Numbered from the stretch's first letter, positions 54,701 through 62,453 are shown. The stretch: DNA of 64,000 bases from Syngnathus acus (GCF_901709675.1 NC_051092.1:11902491-11966490); one strand, 5' to 3'. Numbers and translations: made by a program. The notes: generated from the letters alone by a model not told the origin.

Positions 54701-57038
54701 AACTAATAATAATATAGTGACTATAGAATATATTGCTAGTAGCAGTAATACTACAGTATATGGTGTAAGGAAATAATATGATGCAACAAAGGTCTAATAA
54801 AAACCTACTAAGTAGTACTAAAATAATAATGATAAAGTATACTATATATGCCATACTCTATACCTATATTACATTAACACTCTCTCGCTTTTTCTCTCTC
54901 TCTCTCTCTGTATGACAGGACCAGGGCACCGTCTGGGCGATGTCTCAGGGCCAGTGGTGCTGTCTGCCCCAAGTCTGGTGAGCGATGCCTACGGGGGTGG
55001 TCTGGATGGAGGGACTGGAGTGGACAGTGCCATATTTCAAGTCCCGCGCATGTGAGAGAAGACATTAAAAAAACATTTAAAACTCTGCTGTGACTGACAG
55101 TGCCAATGCTAATGTTGTTTGTCCTTGTTGTCGCAGTGGTACGACAATTCCCAACGGAACGGACAAAAACCACATTGGAACTCCTGAGAATGAAGGCAAG
55201 CGGCTTACTTTGAGAACTCGAGGACAGTGAATGTAGCATATTCATAAATTTGCTGATTCTCGCACTTTTTGGTAACCTCACCTTTTGATATTCACCAGCA
55301 AACCTTCACTGTTTTTGTGCTAAGGCCAAAGCATTCAGATGTCCTCTAAATATTGTAGTTTGTACAACTGACATATAGACTGATGATATTTTGGATATTT
55401 TACATTTTAGCTCAAGTTACTCAAAACCAGAAATAAACTCTTAGTACAAATAATTGGAAACACAAATAGAAAACAAAAACACAACGTGCATGAAACACAC
55501 ACAACTACTGAACTAACCACCTCATTGCAACACCTGATAGGACTCGCTAGGCCACGCCCCTTTAAGGCACACATCAACACACATATACAACAGTTTGGGT
55601 GTGTGTGACTTGCGTCTTAATTGTACCTTATATAAACAGATAATTTCCTTACATTCTCTTGAAATATGAAATACCTTTTATAATGAAATGTAAACCATGT
55701 CTCAATTGTGTTTTGAGGTGGGTTGGACTGTCAAGGGACGACGATATTAGATTTCTCATATTTGCAGTATGTGTCACCACCTGCTGGCCACTCATTAAAA
55801 GGAGTCCGCAACAGTAGCCTTTTTCTCTTCAACTGTGGACGTGCCATAACTTAGAAACTTTACACACCCCTGTTGAAATGCCAGATTTTTGTGATATAAA
55901 AATGGAACTAAGATAATAATTTCATAGTATTTTCCTCAGTTAATATGACCTATAACCTTGACAACCCAATTGAAAAAAAATATTTTTAGAGAGGAAGTAA
56001 GGAGAAACTCTCGAGATGATGTGATTGCATAATTGTGCACACCCCTTGTAACTGTAAATGTGGCTAATCGGTCACATTGAAACTCAGTCTTCACGCAGCT
56101 GCCACCATTTAAAGTGCTTCCTATATAAGGTTCAGCTGTTCTAGCTGGCCTTTTTTTTTTTTTTTACCATGAGCCTTTGTTGTAGGTGGGAAAACTCAAG
56201 TGATGGGTGAGATCAAGGTGGCCCTGAAGAAAGAGGTGAAGACAGACGGCGACCAGTTGGTCCTGGAAGTCCTGCAGTGCAGAAACATCACTCACAAGTT
56301 CAAAAGTCCCGACCACCTACCAGGTGGGGTGAACTGCAACTGTGTTTTTACATGTGGATATCAAACCATAATTCCTAAGAGAGGTTCATTCCTGGAAATA
56401 TTCCAATGAATATCCACGGGAAGTTACACAGGGATTTTGGAAATCTTGAGCTTAATCTAAACATTGTATTTTGTCTTTTGAAGATACCCATGCGAAATAA
56501 TATTTTCAAAGCATGATATTTCAACACATTTATTTGTAAGCACTATTTTTGATGTCATTTTAAATAATTTGGCAACCCGAGTCTGAAATGAAATGTTTGT
56601 CTTCTATCGCCCCCGTGCTCCATCAGACCTGTACGTGAAGCTGTACGTGGTCAACGTGGCCACTCAGAAGAGGATCATCAAGAAAAAGACCAGGGTTTGC
56701 CGTCACGACCGGGAGCCTTCTTTTAACGAGACCTTCCGTTTCCCACTTAACCCCACGGGACACTCGATACAGGTACGCCAAAAAAAAAGAAGTCAGTACA
56801 CGCTGCAGTCTTGTTATGGTTTTATGGTTCTGTGTTCTGACAAACACGACAGTTGTGCAAAACATGGAGCCGCTTTATTGTTCTGCCCTTGCAGCTTTTC
56901 CTGGTCTCCAACGGAGGCAAGTTTGTGAAGAAGACTCTGATCGGGGAGGCCTACATCTGGTTGGACAAGGTGGACATGAGGAAGAGGGTGGTTAGCTGGC
57001 ACAAGCTGCTCGTCAGCTCGGCGCCCAGCAACCTCTGA
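16327..57038 (+). CDS. pclo: Piccolo, presynaptic active-zone cytomatrix protein (gene span; exon 1 not found)
   Basis: Thirty-four exons join with matching phases at every junction into 7319 codons plus TGA. Piccolo is a giant scaffold of the presynaptic cytomatrix. With bassoon, RIM, ELKS/CAST and Munc13 it organises vesicle clusters and active-zone actin. Family knowledge: zinc fingers bind PRA1/VAMP2, the coiled coil binds ELKS, PDZ/C2A bind Epac2, and C2A is a Ca2+ sensor. Domain order seen: Q/P repeats, ten zinc fingers, disordered middle, coiled coils, PDZ, C2A, C2B. The two C2 domains exclude bassoon, its closest relative. The product is over 2000 residues longer than mammalian piccolo because of the duplicated zinc-finger exons. 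The N-terminal MGNE exon is absent from the sequence I can read. Fish have two pclo paralogues; I cannot say which this is. Confidence 0.97.
18006..18674 (+). CDS. pclo: pclo exon B: finger 1 second half to finger 2 first half
   Basis: Phase 0-0, 223 codons. It opens [16 protein letters not shown], closing finger 1. A basic Pro/Ser linker follows, then ESGGLFGFG and [20 protein letters not shown], then [20 protein letters not shown] to [11 protein letters not shown] (finger 2 begins at 18549). In mammals a single exon of this type lies between the two fingers. Confidence 0.96.
18721..18758. repeat. (CT)n tract in pclo intron
   Basis: Nineteen CT units 46 bp past the exon B donor. The rest of this 1.26-kb intron shows nothing else I can name. 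Confidence 0.95.
19934..20680 (+). CDS. pclo: pclo exon C: finger 2 end to finger 3 start
   Basis: 249 codons, phase 0-0. [14 protein letters not shown], a Gln/Lys-rich linker, [13 protein letters not shown], then [20 protein letters not shown]. Finger 3 starts at 20558 and has lost one residue of the PP pair (SKDPNYN instead of SKDPPNYN), with all cysteines kept. Confidence 0.96.
20755..21561 (+). CDS. pclo: pclo exon D: finger 3 end to finger 4 start
   Basis: 269 codons after a 74-bp intron. [20 protein letters not shown] opens. The GGFFGFG box is absent here, but the second box persists in altered form ([20 protein letters not shown]). Finger 4 (from 21436) reads [20 protein letters not shown]. 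It ends NLST. Confidence 0.96.
21855..22060. repeat. Old dispersed-repeat remnant in pclo intron D/E
   Basis: The text CTTTATTTAACCAGGTAGAT then TCATTTACAATGAAGATCT resembles a common fish element ('tttatttaaccaggtaa...'). GCTGGGAAAAGCTCGAG further on looks like another repeat fragment. This is the only long intron inside the D-J block. Confidence 0.45.
22144..23064 (+). CDS. pclo: pclo exon E: finger 4 end to finger 5 start
   Basis: 307 codons, phase 0-0. No GGFFGFG box. [20 protein letters not shown] is followed by [18 protein letters not shown], a tail it shares almost base for base with exon H. Finger 5 (from 22942) reads [20 protein letters not shown] and exits at LPIGK, one residue shorter than most copies. 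Confidence 0.96.
23135..23956 (+). CDS. pclo: pclo exon F: finger 5 end to finger 6 start
   Basis: 274 codons after a 70-bp intron, the shortest in the gene. ETGGFFGLG and [20 protein letters not shown] are present. Finger 6 (from 23846) has a shortened loop: [19 protein letters not shown] lacks the GSKDPPNYN segment of the other fingers, while all metal-binding cysteines are retained. Confidence 0.96.
24125..24877 (+). CDS. pclo: pclo exon G: finger 6 end to finger 7 start
   Basis: 251 codons. [14 protein letters not shown] and [20 protein letters not shown] are present, but the following AVQDEPK segment is deleted, so the helix runs straight into NSTPPVSPK. Finger 7 starts at 24752 ([20 protein letters not shown]). 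Confidence 0.96.
24981..26096 (+). CDS. pclo: pclo exon H: finger 7 end to finger 8 start
   Basis: 372 codons, the longest copy, with an expanded Ser/Thr/Asp-rich linker unlike the Pro/Gln linkers of other copies. GGFFGFG is absent. The helix box is diverged ([20 protein letters not shown], a Lys in place of Phe). Its tail [15 protein letters not shown] matches exon E. Finger 8 starts at 25971. Confidence 0.96.
26176..27204 (+). CDS. pclo: pclo exon I: finger 8 end to finger 9 start
   Basis: 343 codons after a 79-bp intron. [20 protein letters not shown], then [12 protein letters not shown], then [20 protein letters not shown]. Finger 9 (from 27079) reads [20 protein letters not shown]. Confidence 0.96.
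27297..28334 (+). CDS. pclo: pclo exon J: finger 9 end to finger 10 start
   Basis: 346 codons. [14 protein letters not shown] and [20 protein letters not shown] are both intact. Finger 10 (from 28209) ends [19 protein letters not shown] links this copy to the second finger of mammalian piccolo, so it is probably the ancestral last finger. A 2.6-kb intron follows. Confidence 0.96.
28335..30969. other. pclo: pclo intron J/K (2.6 kb)
   Basis: It contains AT-rich unique sequence and a short GT-rich run (about 30577-30620). I found no exon or repeat that can be supported. Confidence 0.6.
30970..31746 (+). CDS. pclo: pclo exon K: end of zinc finger 10 and Pro/Glu-rich linker
   Basis: 259 codons, phase 0-0. 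It opens [20 protein letters not shown], as after mammalian finger 2 (QLGD). It then becomes a low-complexity Val/Thr/Glu/Pro region with no FGFG box, marking the end of the array. Confidence 0.95.
31855..38203 (+). CDS. pclo: pclo exon L: giant 6.35-kb exon, disordered middle of piccolo
   Basis: 2116 codons in one open frame, phase 0 in, phase 1 out. Piccolo blocks in order: [82 protein letters not shown]; a [14 protein letters not shown] polyproline stretch of the kind linked to profilin/actin partners (about 34570-34605); [35 protein letters not shown]; and near the end [19 protein letters not shown]. The region is Ser/Thr/Pro-rich and presumably disordered. It contains a degenerate VIVxMPDLV repeat and candidate CtBP motifs (see findings). 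Mammalian piccolo also has one giant exon here. Confidence 0.97.
38521..40064 (+). CDS. pclo: pclo exon M: Q-rich coiled coil and Ser/acidic linker
   Basis: About 515 codons. After [14 protein letters not shown]-type piccolo text comes a long helix from [20 protein letters not shown] to [14 protein letters not shown] (about 38970-39270), highly charged then Gln-rich: the first piccolo coiled coil. Then [45 protein letters not shown] and [19 protein letters not shown], all conserved in mammals. The SxVQT/SAQS repeats resemble tandem dynein-light-chain or phospho-site motifs; that function is inferred. Confidence 0.96.
40151..40416 (+). CDS. pclo: pclo exon N: start of ELKS/CAST-binding coiled coil
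   Basis: [16 protein letters not shown], then [20 protein letters not shown] and [18 protein letters not shown], almost identical to mammalian piccolo and bassoon. This coiled coil is the part known to bind ELKS/CAST. Phase 0 in, phase 2 out. Confidence 0.97.
40752..41586 (+). CDS. pclo: pclo exon O: rest of coiled coil, Q/Y-rich segment
   Basis: [20 protein letters not shown] closes the helix. [28 protein letters not shown], a Tyr/Gln/His-rich low-complexity stretch, [20 protein letters not shown] and [20 protein letters not shown] are piccolo hallmarks. It ends [11 protein letters not shown]. Confidence 0.96.
41684..42728 (+). CDS. pclo: pclo exon P: conserved bassoon-homology region before PDZ
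   Basis: [59 protein letters not shown], a tandem [43 protein letters not shown] and [20 protein letters not shown]. Conservation over this region is the strongest in the protein outside the C2 domains. Leaves in phase 1 at MSDSEG. Confidence 0.97.
42729..45007. other. pclo: pclo intron P/Q (2.3 kb)
   Basis: Mostly AT-rich unique DNA. One stretch, 43459-43527, has acceptor and donor signals and compatible phases and may be a cassette exon (separate entry). Several AATAAA motifs (for example 43081 and 43220) are present but not obviously used. Confidence 0.55.
43459..43527 (+). CDS. pclo: Candidate cassette exon of pclo (69 nt)
   Basis: TTACAG precedes, GTAGAG follows. Inserted between exons P and Q it keeps the frame (phase 1-1) and adds [19 protein letters not shown] plus a few residues, with no stop. 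Homology is not recognised, the donor is weak and there is no transcript evidence, so this is a proposal. Confidence 0.3.
45008..45096 (+). CDS. pclo: pclo exon [18 protein letters not shown] linker
   Basis: [16 protein letters not shown] is nearly identical to mammalian piccolo and precedes the PDZ. The donor is A/GTGAGT, phase 0. Confidence 0.95.
45350..45527. mobile_element. 178-bp MITE with perfect 29-bp terminal inverted repeats
   Basis: The left arm 45350-45378 starts TTTACCGTAATTTTCGG. The right arm 45499-45527 is its exact reverse complement ending CCGTAAA. The arms contain ACTATAAGTCGC, and two further internal GTATAAGTCGC copies lie between them. This is a fish MITE type I recognise by its 'ACTATAAGTCGCAC' wording. 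It lies in the pclo intron between exons Q and R. Confidence 0.9.
45878..46180. mobile_element. hAT-like MITE next to pclo exon R
   Basis: It starts CAGTGTCAAAGTCAAGGCCC and ends CGGCCCGCG...GACACCCCTG, imperfect inverted ends of the fish 'CAGGGGTGTCAAAC' type. A possible 8-bp target duplication TTTACATC flanks it, two bases off on the left and one on the right. It ends only 32 bp before the next exon. Confidence 0.7.
46213..46288 (+). CDS. pclo: pclo exon R: pre-PDZ segment
   Basis: [20 protein letters not shown] then [19 protein letters not shown] corresponds to YIFPHARIKITRD of mammals. Phase 0 in, phase 1 out. Confidence 0.95.
46370..46495 (+). CDS. pclo: pclo exon S: PDZ domain, first half
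   Basis: [20 protein letters not shown] and [18 protein letters not shown]. The carboxylate-binding loop is GLGI, a class of PDZ loop known for piccolo. The family PDZ binds Epac2/cAMP-GEFII. Confidence 0.97.
47946..48054 (+). CDS. pclo: pclo exon T: PDZ domain, second half
   Basis: [20 protein letters not shown] then [17 protein letters not shown]. It closes the PDZ fold. Phase 2 donor GTATGT. Confidence 0.96.
48885..48952 (+). CDS. pclo: pclo exon [13 protein letters not shown] segment
   Basis: [20 protein letters not shown] matches the DLNMLSDSENPQHLELH of mammals. The 68-nt exon joins in phase on both sides. Confidence 0.94.
49026..49267 (+). CDS. pclo: pclo exon V: PDZ-C2A linker
   Basis: [20 protein letters not shown], then a Gly/Ala-rich part, then [20 protein letters not shown]. 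Conserved ends with a variable centre. Confidence 0.94.
49423..49485 (-). repeat. 3' end fragment of dispersed repeat (ATCC tail)
   Basis: ATCCATCCATCC then CACCGCCTAGCCTG and GTGCTGGAGCCTG: the tail end of the same fish repeat seen at 61855-62130, in the opposite orientation. Confidence 0.6.
49849..50163. mobile_element. Tc1/mariner-type non-autonomous element remnant
   Basis: One end reads ACAGTGGATATAAAAAGTTG then CACACCCC; the other reads CCAAACTTTTGAACGGTAGT. Both are typical ends of fish Tc1 elements. No transposase frame remains. It sits in the intron before exon W. Confidence 0.7.
50272..50319 (+). CDS. pclo: pclo exon [10 protein letters not shown], entry to C2A
   Basis: A 48-nt exon, phase 0-0: [16 protein letters not shown]. 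Mammals read [12 protein letters not shown] at this point, immediately before C2A. Confidence 0.95.
50808..50938 (+). CDS. pclo: pclo exon X: C2A domain, strands 1-3
   Basis: [40 protein letters not shown] and PGRG. The [14 protein letters not shown] loop carries the first Ca2+-binding aspartates (loop 1). Donor after GG, phase 2. Confidence 0.97.
51509..51535 (+). CDS. pclo: pclo 27-nt microexon in C2A (QVMVVQNA segment)
   Basis: Flanked by CCCTCAG and GTAGTG, it adds nine residues (QVMVVQNA plus split codons). Both flanking introns have phase 2, so skipping keeps the frame. A nine-residue alternatively spliced insert at exactly this place in piccolo C2A is known to switch its Ca2+ affinity and dimerisation. 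The preceding intron ends in an unusually long T/C tract (51411-51505). Confidence 0.95.
51912..52005 (+). CDS. pclo: pclo exon Y: C2A middle strands
   Basis: [20 protein letters not shown] then [11 protein letters not shown]. The KKT-x-NPEWNQT strand is standard for type I C2 domains. Confidence 0.97.
52564..52635 (+). CDS. pclo: pclo exon Z: C2A Ca2+-binding loop 3
   Basis: [20 protein letters not shown] then [14 protein letters not shown] holds the loop 3 aspartates of the Ca2+ site. 72 nt, phase 0-0. Confidence 0.97.
52717..53008 (+). CDS. pclo: pclo exon AA: end of C2A and Gly-rich linker
   Basis: [20 protein letters not shown] and KEQSESIEH close C2A. A Gly/Gln/His-rich stretch (about 52810-52935) is not present in mammals in this form. 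[16 protein letters not shown] resumes conservation. Confidence 0.96.
53336..53530 (+). CDS. pclo: pclo exon AB: Ser-rich linker between C2 domains
   Basis: [40 protein letters not shown] and [14 protein letters not shown]. Conserved with mammals almost residue for residue; phase 1 out. Confidence 0.96.
54919..55051 (+). CDS. pclo: pclo exon AC: variable linker, VPR
   Basis: [40 protein letters not shown] and QVPR. Only the end resembles the mammalian FPIPRIG. It is accepted because phases 1 and 2 fit exactly and the flanks are sound. The acceptor follows a CTCTCT tract. Confidence 0.85.
55137..55195 (+). CDS. pclo: pclo exon AD: short linker exon with GC donor
   Basis: [20 protein letters not shown]. 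The donor is AAG/GCAAGC, a GC-AG intron with otherwise strong consensus. Phase 2 in, phase 1 out. Confidence 0.85.
55855..56165. mobile_element. Tc1-type transposon end remnant before C2B exon
   Basis: TTACACACCCCTGTTGAAAT then GCCAGATTTTTGTGAT, later TGTGCACACCCC and GTTCAGCTGTTCTAG. This is the recognisable end of a fish Tc1 element, the same type as 49849. Its inner end falls on the poly-T before the exon AE acceptor. Confidence 0.75.
56186..56323 (+). CDS. pclo: pclo exon AE: C2B domain start
   Basis: [38 protein letters not shown] and PDHLP. Mammalian text is [20 protein letters not shown]. Loop 1 lacks the full aspartate set ([12 protein letters not shown]), as expected for the Ca2+-independent piccolo C2B. 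Confidence 0.96.
56627..56772 (+). CDS. pclo: pclo exon AF: C2B middle
   Basis: [38 protein letters not shown] and [10 protein letters not shown]. The polybasic RIIKKKTR strand is a possible phosphoinositide surface. Confidence 0.97.
56895..57038 (+). CDS. pclo: pclo exon AG: C2B end and stop
   Basis: [40 protein letters not shown] and SSAPSNL, then TGA at 57036-57038. Mammals end WHKLLVSPTQTH. Confidence 0.97.
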   Translation, partial: LFLVSNGGKFVKKTLIGEAYIWLDKVDMRKRVVSWHKLLVSSAPSNL

Positions 57039-59430
57039 GCAGATAATGCAATCATAATCAGAATCATCACCATCATTTCATAAAGAAAAAACATTATATT
57101 CATTGACATCCATTCAGGGGGTTTGACATGCTATCAACTGCCAGCATCAACTTGGACTTGTGTTATCCTCATAGCAGAAATGTTGGAATGGTTTGTGGCT
57201 TGGAGAGAGATTATACAGAAAATATAAATACATTTATACACAGTATAATGCAGACAGATGTGTTAAATAATAGCATTTGCCTGTTGACAATCTTGGAAAG
57301 GTTATAGTATTGCACGCGTTGAAAGACCCAGAATGCTAATTGTCGTTCTAGAAATTGGAAACCACATGCCGGCGAGTCGCGCTGGAAGTGACGTCATGCA
57401 GTCAAGATTGCGGGTGAAAATGCAGCCTTTGAATTTGGATACAGCTAATATGCTCTGATTTGTTCGGACTCAAATCCGAAAATGCTGATTCAGTCTTGGT
57501 TTTCAACAGCCAGTTGACAAGTCAAGTCACCATCAATTTGTTCTCACATTTTTAATCGTTTTTCCCCATTTGGGTTGCAGGCAGGAAGTCTAGTCAATCT
57601 GACTTTGACCCAGGATTGGTCGCCAGTTCAATCATAGAGGACAAATAGGTAAATAAAAAATATTTTCCATTGAGCTTGCCCTCAATAAGCGTCCATGTAG
57701 ACTTGACCATATCCTGACCCTGGATTGGTCACCACTCAATCACTCATCTAGGCAAACACATCAACTCGCAATATCTTGTGTCCTCATTTTGAGTTTGGGT
57801 GAGCTGGAGGCTACCCAAGCTGACTTTGAGTGTGGAAGGACACCCTGGATTGATCACAAGACACAGACAGACAAACAAGCACTGACCTTCACTCCGATTG
57901 ATACCGTAGAGACTTAGTCTTAGATGAACCTAACATTTACAATTTTGTAATGTGATAAGAAGCTGTCGTACTGAAGCGAGGCCCTCTCAACTGTAAGGCA
58001 AAAGTCCTTACCACTACTACAAAAAGAAATATTGCTGAAGGATCAAATAAATGTTCTTATGATACGTGACAGGTTGCCGTAGGGTCCCCATACTTGCCCT
58101 CAAGACGTTTACGAGTGGCCCACGACAATGGTCACATGCAGTCAGCCTTTTGCACATAAAGCAGTACCGCGGGGATTGTGCCGACACTCGAGGATGACTA
58201 GTGTTCGTTTATCTCGTATCAACACCTCCCTCCCGGTCAAGGTTCCTCTGTGTATGTGTGTGTGCGTATGTGATACTCCCGGTGCAACATGGTGAACCAG
58301 CCTACTTCACTGCCTGTGACCAAAAAACACACCGTGGGCACTTAATTACAGTGCAGGTCAACCCTGTATAATGTCGTGACCATATTGAAAAAAAAAAGTC
58401 ATAAAACACAAAAAGCGTCAATGTGCATATCACTAAATATGAAGAGGCTAAGAACAAGATGTCACTTCAACAGCAAAAAAAAAAAAACTTGAAAATATAT
58501 TACAATAAGAAAAAGAAGATGAAGATTTTTGTGGTATCGTGCCATTTTTTTTTGCTTCTTTTGAGGTACTTCTATGCAACATTTGATTTTTTTTGTAATT
58601 ATATGTCTGTCTGTTGAAAAATAAGGTCTAAAACAAAAAAGAAGGACGGAAAGTATTTTATTTTGAAATGGATTTGAATCTATTTATAGGCGTGGAAGCT
58701 TGTGCACTTTATGGTTTTCCTCATTCATGTGTTGTAATGTTTCTGCACTGGAATGAATTGAAAACGTGACAGTAGAATGTTTAATGTGGCGTGTATTTAT
58801 TTATGTCTATGTAGCAGATTTTAAAGAACAACAAAAAATATATATGGAGAGAGAGAAATAGATGGGGGAGTTCCACAAAATGGCAATGCACAATCTGACC
58901 GGCCCAACGCGAACAGCAGTCTACTGTAAAGCAAGTGAAAGCTTTGTTTCCATGCAAAATTCTCTCTTAATGACTGCTTCCCGGTTCGATTCTTCTTCAC
59001 TGTTTGTCCAGTTGCCTGTTGATCGTCCAATCATCCATCTGCGTGAATGTGACTTTGACAGTGTACATAAAGTGTTTATTTTCTACAGAGTGAATGTTTA
59101 TTTTGTCCAAATATGAGCATGCGAGGGGGTGCAAAAAGAGATATAAATTAAATGTACAGTAATTAATGCGTGTCTATAGTTGTACAACAAAGATGAGAGG
59201 GAAAAATGTCTTCATGTCGTGGATGTTGCATGTTCGGTCCAACACATTATGTATAAATTGATCTGTATGCTGACTGTAAAGAAATATGCTTGTAAAATGG
59301 TCTTGTTTTTCCAACCAAAAAATAATAATAATGTAATGGTTTTGTGGTTGTACACAGGATGTGTTTAGACATTATGCAAATTGTGCTGTAAAAAAAATAA
59401 ACCCCTCCACGAGTCAGACAGAATAAATAT
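57039..59430 (+). other. pclo: pclo 3' UTR (extent inferred)
   Basis: No further exon follows. The best poly(A) signals are AATAAA at 59396-59401 and 59422-59427. Dispersed-repeat remnants lie at about 57590-58020. If used, this gives a 2.4-kb UTR. Confidence 0.5.
57590..58020 (+). repeat. Decayed teleost dispersed repeats in pclo 3' UTR
   Basis: Successive pieces (CCAGGATTGGTCGCCAG, CCCTGGATTGGTCACCA, ACACCCTGGATTGATCACAA, GAGGC..CTAACC-type end) look like three nested or duplicated copies of one family, also seen near 4880 and 61855. Confidence 0.55.
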
Positions 59431-60290
59431 TAAGAAGAGACTATATTACAAATGCAGAGTGGTGTTTGGTCTATTCTTTCATGCATGGATTTTCAATTAT
59501 GTTTCAAAGCACTAGTGACTTCTGCAACCCCCAATAAATCTGCAGTGTGCAGGTTTCAGGCAAAATACTTTTTATAATAAAATTATATTTATTATTGTTA
59601 TTATTGTAAAAAAGTGATGTTTTCATTTGATCTAAAGAAATTATGAATATTTAATATGATAAATATTTAATATTATAAATATAATTCAATAATGTTTAAA
59701 GACAATCCTCTTCCGTACAGCATAGTATATCCATTTAAACAATTTATATTTACTTGTTCCAACAGCTATCCATAATGTCAATATATGGCCTTTAGGGGGC
59801 AGTATTACTTTATAAGTAATAAGTACGTACCTCTAACTCAGGCTGCACGAGCTTCCAGTGAATTATGCTGATTTTTTCGAAGGGGTCCCTGAAGAAGGGA
59901 TCAAGAAATTAAGTTCTATATTAAAGATTGCTAAGCGGCCAGACTGCTTATATGGTTCCTACGTTTTTGTTGCCCTCAGGGCGCATATGATATTTGGAGC
60001 ACAGAAAGTCAATTAAAGAGATAGTATAATGATGCAAATACTTTGTATACAGATTGTTTGGTCTCAGGGTTGCTTGCACAACCATCAAGTGTAAAATCAA
60101 ACAATCGATTAAATCTTTCGTCTGTAAACAAGCCCTTCTGAAAACTGACAGATTGTGGATCTTTTGTAAATTTACATCGCGCTTGATTAGTGGATTTATG
60201 TTTTGTTATGTTTTTCATTGGTGGAATACAGGTGCCGACTAGTGTTGTGTGAATAGTCGAAACTGTGCAAATACTGCGTAATTTGTTAAT
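59431..60290. other. Intergenic, pclo to cacna2d1
   Basis: AT-rich sequence with TATTTAATAT repeats (about 59640-59690). Nothing else is supported. Confidence 0.6.
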
Positions 60291-60292
60291 CG

Positions 60293-60385
60293 CAGTCCAT
60301 CCATCCATCCATCCATCCATCCATCCATCCATCCATCCATCCATCCATCCATCCATCCATCCATCCATCCATCCATCCATCCATC
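60293..60385. repeat. (ATCC)n tract, 3' tail of the adjoining LINE
   Basis: About 22 CCAT units directly joined to the LINE fragment on its right. TGGA/ATGG tails are typical of L2-type LINE 3' ends, here read in reverse. Confidence 0.9.
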
Positions 60386-60725
60386 TTCTTCTGCTTATCC
60401 GGGGTCGGGTCACAGGGGCAGCAGCTTTAGGAGGGACTCCCAGACTTCTCTCTCCCCAGCCACTTCGTCCAGCTCATCCCGGGGGATCCCAAGGCGTTCC
60501 CAGGCCAGCTGAGAGACATAGTCTCTCCAGCGCACCCTGGGTCGTCCATGGGGCCTCCTGCCGGTGGGACATGCCCGGAACACCTCCCCAGGGCGGCGAC
60601 CAGGAGACATCCTGATGAGATGCCCGAGCCACCTCCTCTGGCTCCTCTCAATGTGGAGAAGCAGCGGCTCTACACCAAGTCTCTCCCGGATGACCGAGCT
60701 TCTCACCCTATCTTTAAGGAAGATC
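60386..60725 (-). mobile_element. L2/CR1-type LINE, 3' end with reverse-transcriptase C-terminus
   Basis: The minus-strand frame 60706-60410 reads [57 protein letters not shown] and [20 protein letters not shown]. This is the C-terminal end found in fish non-LTR elements. It is truncated 5', so it cannot move. It is not a host gene. Confidence 0.9.
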
Positions 60726-61854
60726 GCAGTTCAGTTGTATTTAACTTTTCAGTACAGAGGTAATTTGAGAAATGAATGCCTTCACGAATGTTCTTTTTTT
60801 TTTACGACTAATTACTTGCTTGGCCAACGGAAGAATAAATGCGGACAAGACTTTCAATATAAAATGTTCTTTTCTTGTTTTGTTTTAGTAACAATTAACC
60901 TCAATGTTGTTTTTAAAGAACACAGGCCTACTAGGCAACTGCATTGTAATTTTTATTATTTTAAATTTACTTGGAGAGCCAAGCATTTTTTGAAGTAGTA
61001 CCTGGTGTAAAAAGTTATTCAGAAAAATTCTGAGAAAATAAGCCAAACGTGTGTCTTTTAAATGCATCAATCCCATGTAGAGCTGTGAAGTAATTATCAT
61101 GATCACATCTGTCAGTCCTTTCAAATTTTAGGACTTGCATCGTCAAAGCCTTGTATTCGAAATAAAAGGTGTTGCTGGGATGAGTCTGACACCTATTATT
61201 CAGGATATAGTGATATTCTTCCTTGTTAATGAGAAAAAAAGAAGTCATGAATATCTGCCGATACAGCCTGTCTTCACTTTTTCTTTGCTATTGTATCCCT
61301 TGCACTCGCTAACCCTCTCCAGAAGCGACCATTCTTGCGTTCGCCATTCTCATCTCTGTGAAGTAATCGGGGAAAAAAATGCCTGAAAAGGTATCTCAGC
61401 AGATGAGATGCTGAGATGAATGCAACAGTGTTTGGAAAAAGGGGAGACAAAGCAGCAAAAAGAGGGAAGGAGGACACGGAAAGAGGAAGAGTAGGAGGGT
61501 GAGAGGACACCGGAGATGGTGCGTGGTTGCCAGGCAACGATTGATAACCGAGTCCCTGAGCATCCTGCCTGTGCGGCCCCGCTTCCCACCTCCAGGGCTG
61601 CATTACACGCACGCACGCACAACCACGTTCAATTTCCCCCAATCGAAATGCTGTTCTTCTAATTGAAAAGTTCCCAGAGAAAATATCCGCTTGGTGTAAT
61701 ATGTATCATATATGTATATAAGACTGTGAAAGACATCGGAAGCAAAAGTGGGACCGAACAAGAAACAAACTAAATCTAATCAAAACTAAGTCGACAAAAC
61801 CAGATCGTGACACTTTCAGTACAAAATCCAACCAAATTTGATCCTGATATTAGT
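60726..61854. other. Intergenic stretch upstream of cacna2d1
   Basis: Unique AT-rich DNA, then a purine-rich stretch (61436-61510) and an RFX X-box-like site at 61526-61538. No exon is supported. Confidence 0.6.
61526..61538. promoter_or_regulatory. X-box-like (RFX) palindrome
   Basis: GTTGCCAGGCAAC: two perfect inverted half-sites, GTTGCC and GGCAAC, around one base. It lies 1.1 kb upstream of the cacna2d1 start codon. Confidence 0.45.
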
Positions 61855-62137
61855 GTGGCACTGTGATCTTAGTGATTAGCACATCTGCCTGACAGTTTCT
61901 GAGCTTGCTGAGCGTGGGTTGTCTTTGGGTACTCCAGTTTCCACCCACAATCCCAAAACAGCCGTGTTAATTAAATTGAAGATGTGAAATTTTCCTTAGG
62001 TGTAAATATGAGTGTGAATGCTCATCTGTCGATTCAGTACCTGCCCTGTGATTGGCTGGCAATAACTTCAGTGTGCATTCTGTTAAAAGTCAGCTGGGAA
62101 AGGCTCCAGCTCATTGTGGAATATGACGGATGGATGG
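61855..62137 (-). repeat. Teleost dispersed repeat ending in ATGG tail
   Basis: GTGGCACTGTGATC..TTAGCACATCTGCCTGACAG, GGTACTCCAGTTTCC, GTGATTGGCTGGC and GGGAAAGGCTCCAG, then GACGGATGGATGG, which passes directly into the GATA array. Confidence 0.65.
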
Positions 62138-62345
<208 letters not shown>

Positions 62346-62372
62346 CCAACCCATAGTGTCGTACATCCACTA

Positions 62373-62374
62373 GA

Positions 62375-62450
<76 letters not shown>
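62373..62450. repeat. (GA)n microsatellite next to cacna2d1 5' UTR
   Basis: About 38 GA units, running into GGAGGAGGAGGAGCTCC at 62456. Confidence 0.98.

Positions 62451-62453
<3 letters not shown>

Noticed and set aside
16327-57038. Bassoon as an alternative identity
   Set aside because: Bassoon lacks C2 domains. PDZ, C2A with its microexon, C2B and the sema3e/cacna2d1 neighbours all indicate piccolo.
60410-60706. 98-codon minus-strand frame as a host gene
   Set aside because: It is the C-terminal fragment of a LINE reverse transcriptase, followed by its ATCC tail.
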